Of a DNA stretch of 7,786 bases, positions 5,496 through 7,786 are shown piece after piece. The position numbers and the translations under genes are program-made. Origin of the DNA: Selenomonadaceae bacterium (GTDB lineage Bacteria; Bacillota; Negativicutes; Selenomonadales; Selenomonadaceae); contig JAFXOC010000057.1 in assembly GCA_017529085.1 (NCBI GenBank), positions 1 to 7,786 of the forward strand, in the 5' to 3' direction. Under the pieces are notes generated by a model. It was given only the letters and a program-made list of their open reading frames with translations. It ran no database searches and was not told where the DNA came from. Positions within the stretch are counted from its first letter, which is position 1, and each line of letters opens with the position of its first letter.

Positions 5496-7786
5496 ATGAA
5501 CAAAACAGCAATAAAAAAATACGCGATATGGGCAAGAAAAGAACTCATAAATCGCGTATCGAAAAAAGCTCTTATGTTTGGGATTTCGGAGGAAAAACCC
5601 GCAGACCCTAACGCCAACGCTATAGGCGAACACGTTTTTTCCGATACCGAAAAGAAACAACGCGCGGCTCTTGTCGCTAAAATCAAAGCGCAAGGTTATG
5701 ACGAAACCATTGAAGAAGTCGCGTATACTTGGTTTAACCGTTTCGCCGCTCTTCGCTTTATGGAGGTGAACGGCTATCTCCCTTCCCATGTGCGTGTATT
5801 CACCAACGACGCGGGAGAGTTCAAGCCGCAAATTTTAACGGAAGCCATTCATCTCTATTTACCCGGGCTTGATATGGATAAAATCTTTGCGCTAAAAGAA
5901 GCCGATAAATCCGACGAGCTTTTTCGCTATCTCATAATCGCGCAGTGCAACGCTTTGAATGAAATTCTGCCGAAAATATTTCAAAAAATCAACGATTATA
6001 CGGAGTTACTTTTGCCGGATAATTTGCTCCGCGAGGGTAGCGTTATCGAGAGGCTTATTGCAGAAATCCCGGAAGATGATTGGCTCAACCAAGTACAGAT
6101 TATCGGTTGGCTTTATCAATATTACAATACCGAACCGAAAGACAAAGTTTTCGCCGACCTTAAAAAGAATATTAAAGTCAGCAAAGAGAAAATCCCTGCG
6201 GCTACACAGCTTTTTACGCCTGACTGGATTGTGCGCTATATGGTGGAAAATTCGCTTGGGCGGTTGTGGCTTGAAGGACATCAAACCGATACGCTAAAAG
6301 CCGAATGGAAATATTATCTCGATGAAGCCGAACAAGAGCCGGAGGTAAAAAAACAACTCGCAGACATTCGCAAAAATTACGCTAACATAACCCCCGAAAA
6401 CATTCGTTGTATAGACCCTTGCATGGGCAGCGGTCATATTTTATGCTATCTTTTTGACGTGCTTATGCAAATTTACGCCGAATGTGGTTATACTCCCCGC
6501 GATGCCGTTGAAAAAATTCTAACAAACAACCTCTACGGTTTAGACATAGACGACAGAGCGGCGCAACTTGCCTATTTTGCCGTTATGATGAAGGCGCGGC
6601 AGTATGACAGGCGTTTTTTCTCTCGCCATATTCAACCTAAAGTAATGGCAATTCAAGAAAGCAACGGACTCAAGAGTTGGAGCAAAGTTGCCGGGGATAG
6701 CTTGATTGGCGGTCAGCTCAATTTTGACGACAGCTATATACAAATGGCGGATTATCTTATTGAAGTTTTCCATAATGCAAAAGAGTATGGTTCTATTTTG
6801 ACTATAAAACATAAAGACTATGATGATTTAATTGATTTTATTGAAAGAGCAAAACAAGAGGACGGAAATTTGATTTTTAAAGCGTGGATAAACGAGATAG
6901 ATTTTAAGATTGTTCCCCTCGTTCAGCAAGCGCAAATACTTTCGCAAAAATACGATGTTGTCGTAACAAATCCGCCTTATATGGGCAGCGGCAATATGGA
7001 TAAACAGTTGTCGGATTTTGTGAAGAAGAATTATACGGACAGCAAGAGCGATTTATTCGCTTGTTTTACGGAGCGTTGCGAAGAACTCGTAAAAGAAAAG
7101 GGCTATCAAGCCATGATAACGCAACACGCTTGGATGTTTTTGTCTAGTTTTGAAAAATTAAGACAAAAGTTACTCAAAAAAGATATAGTCAATATGGCGC
7201 ATTTAGGCGCGAGAGCCTTTGAAGAAATCGGCGGCGAAGTTGTGCAAACGACAAGTTTTGAACGAAGAAACAATTCTACAAAAGGTTATAAGGGAACTTA
7301 CGCAAGACTGACAGAGCCTACGACTCAACAAGGCAAAGAAGATATGTTTGTAAGCGGCGAAAATAGATTTATCGCGACTCAAGAAAACTTCGCCAAAATT
7401 CCCGGCGCGCCGGTGGCTTATTGGGTGAGTGAGAAGTTTGTAAATGTGTTTAGTAACAAATTGCTTTACGAAGATACGATTTCAGATGGGCAAAATAAAA
7501 CTGGCAATAATGAAAAATATGTTCGATATTTATGGGAAGTTAAATCAAATCAAATTGGTAAAGGAAAGAAATGGATATTTTATGCCAAGGGTGGTGGATT
7601 TAGAAAGTGGTACGGCAATTTAATAGATGTAGTTGACTGGTCAGAAGAAACTAGAAAATTTTATCGTAAAGACAGAATTTGTAGAATTATACCAGAATAT
7701 CTTTGGTGGAAAAAAGGAATTACATGGGGGTTGATTTCTTCTTATTATCCTAGTTTTAGAGTATTACCAGAAATAGCGACATTTGA
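5496..7786 (+). CDS. pglX: BREX adenine-specific DNA methyltransferase PglX/BrxX, 3' end cut by the window
   Basis: PglX transfers a methyl group from S-adenosylmethionine to adenine N6 in the BREX recognition site and marks host DNA as self. My translation gives 763 complete codons with no stop; family members are about 1200 residues, so roughly the last third is outside. The ATG at 5496 follows AAGGAG (5484-5489), which overlaps the brxC stop codon. The N-terminus MNKTAIKKYAIWARKELI is typical of PglX. Further landmarks are QLFTPDWIVRYMVENSLG (238-255), the SAM-binding motif DPCMGSGH (307-314), YGLDIDDRAAQLAYFA (347-362) and the catalytic NPPY (492-495), all intact. From about residue 648 the target-recognition region begins and carries GGGFRKWYGN (699-708), known in PglX and type IIG-like enzymes. 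GC content falls from about 41% to 31% at that boundary (7440). Confidence 0.95.
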   Translation, partial: MNKTAIKKYAIWARKELINRVSKKALMFGISEEKPADPNANAIGEHVFSDTEKKQRAALVAKIKAQGYDETIEEVAYTWFNRFAALRFMEVNGYLPSHVRVFTNDAGEFKPQILTEAIHLYLPGLDMDKIFALKEADKSDELFRYLIIAQCNALNEILPKIFQKINDYTELLLPDNLLREGSVIERLIAEIPEDDWLNQVQIIGWLYQYYNTEPKDKVFADLKKNIKVSKEKIPAATQLFTPDWIVRYMVENSLGRLWLEGHQTDTLKAEWKYYLDEAEQEPEVKKQLADIRKNYANITPENIRCIDPCMGSGHILCYLFDVLMQIYAECGYTPRDAVEKILTNNLYGLDIDDRAAQLAYFAVMMKARQYDRRFFSRHIQPKVMAIQESNGLKSWSKVAGDSLIGGQLNFDDSYIQMADYLIEVFHNAKEYGSILTIKHKDYDDLIDFIERAKQEDGNLIFKAWINEIDFKIVPLVQQAQILSQKYDVVVTNPPYMGSGNMDKQLSDFVKKNYTDSKSDLFACFTERCEELVKEKGYQAMITQHAWMFLSSFEKLRQKLLKKDIVNMAHLGARAFEEIGGEVVQTTSFERRNNSTKGYKGTYARLTEPTTQQGKEDMFVSGENRFIATQENFAKIPGAPVAYWVSEKFVNVFSNKLLYEDTISDGQNKTGNNEKYVRYLWEVKSNQIGKGKKWIFYAKGGGFRKWYGNLIDVVDWSEETRKFYRKDRICRIIPEYLWWKKGITWGLISSYYPSFRVLPEIATF
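7441..7786 (+). other. Start of the PglX target-recognition region, compositionally distinct
   Basis: By hand count this 346-nt part of pglX has about 31% GC (107 of 346), against about 41% (149 of 360) in the preceding 360 nt. Arginine codons also change: 5 of 7 are AGA here, against about 8 of 27 in the earlier part of the gene. The break lies just after the conserved segment IPGAPVAYWVSEKF that ends the methyltransferase core. Family knowledge says the DNA specificity of PglX resides in the region beyond this point. The end of the domain is outside the window. Confidence 0.55.

Noticed and set aside
5415..5831. 138-codon minus-strand open frame across the brxC-pglX junction
   Set aside because: It lies opposite clear coding sequence of brxC and pglX, encodes a cysteine- and phenylalanine-rich protein with no recognisable motif, and is best explained as the antisense shadow of these genes.
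5959..6297. 112-codon plus-strand open frame inside pglX
   Set aside because: It is in another frame of pglX, whose own frame is open across the region and carries conserved motifs; the shadow product is lysine/arginine-rich with no domain.
1..7786. CRISPR array, tRNA, rRNA or insertion sequence
   Set aside because: I saw no regularly spaced repeats, cloverleaf-like gene, rRNA segment, transposase or terminal inverted repeats; almost all of the window is covered by five co-directional coding regions.

Overview
The window holds the 5' half of a BREX (bacteriophage exclusion) phage-defence operon. All genes are on the + strand and run off the right edge. The order is a small Cro/CI-type (XRE) regulator, brxA, brxB, brxC and a 3'-truncated pglX (brxX). 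This order and the protein families match a type 1 BREX system. The usual downstream partners pglZ and brxL (and lon-like genes) are not in view, so the subtype is an inference; type 5 is not strictly excluded.

Organism: the coding regions are moderately AT-rich, with purine-rich Shine-Dalgarno sequences at the expected distance before every gene, short intergenic gaps and an extremely AT-rich leader. This fits a low-GC Gram-positive (Firmicutes/Clostridia-like) bacterium, but a lineage cannot be fixed from the sequence alone.

Layout: 1-167 is a leader of about 83% AT with no gene, probably carrying the promoter and operator. 168-635 encodes the 155-residue XRE regulator. 636-730 is the only sizeable intergenic gap and contains a dyad, a short palindrome and a tiny 19-codon ORF. 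731-1360 is brxA, 1379-1936 brxB, 1951-5484 brxC and 5496-7786 pglX. The gaps between the brx genes are only 18, 14 and 11 nt, indicating one polycistronic message. The pglX reading frame is open from 5496 to the last base: 763 complete codons, with no stop before the window ends.

How the genes work together: in BREX, PglX methylates a non-palindromic site on host DNA (N6-adenine) and so marks self. BrxC is a large P-loop ATPase, and BrxA and BrxB are small accessory proteins needed for assembly or activity of the defence complex, which blocks replication of unmodified phage DNA. The XRE protein probably controls expression of the cluster; known BREX regulators of the BrxR type are WYL-domain proteins, so a stand-alone XRE protein in this position is notable. 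The most informative local signal is in pglX: base composition drops from about 41% to about 31% GC almost exactly where the conserved methyltransferase core ends and the target-recognition region begins, suggesting exchange of the specificity domain. I see a known defence system with some unusual details, not a wholly new system.
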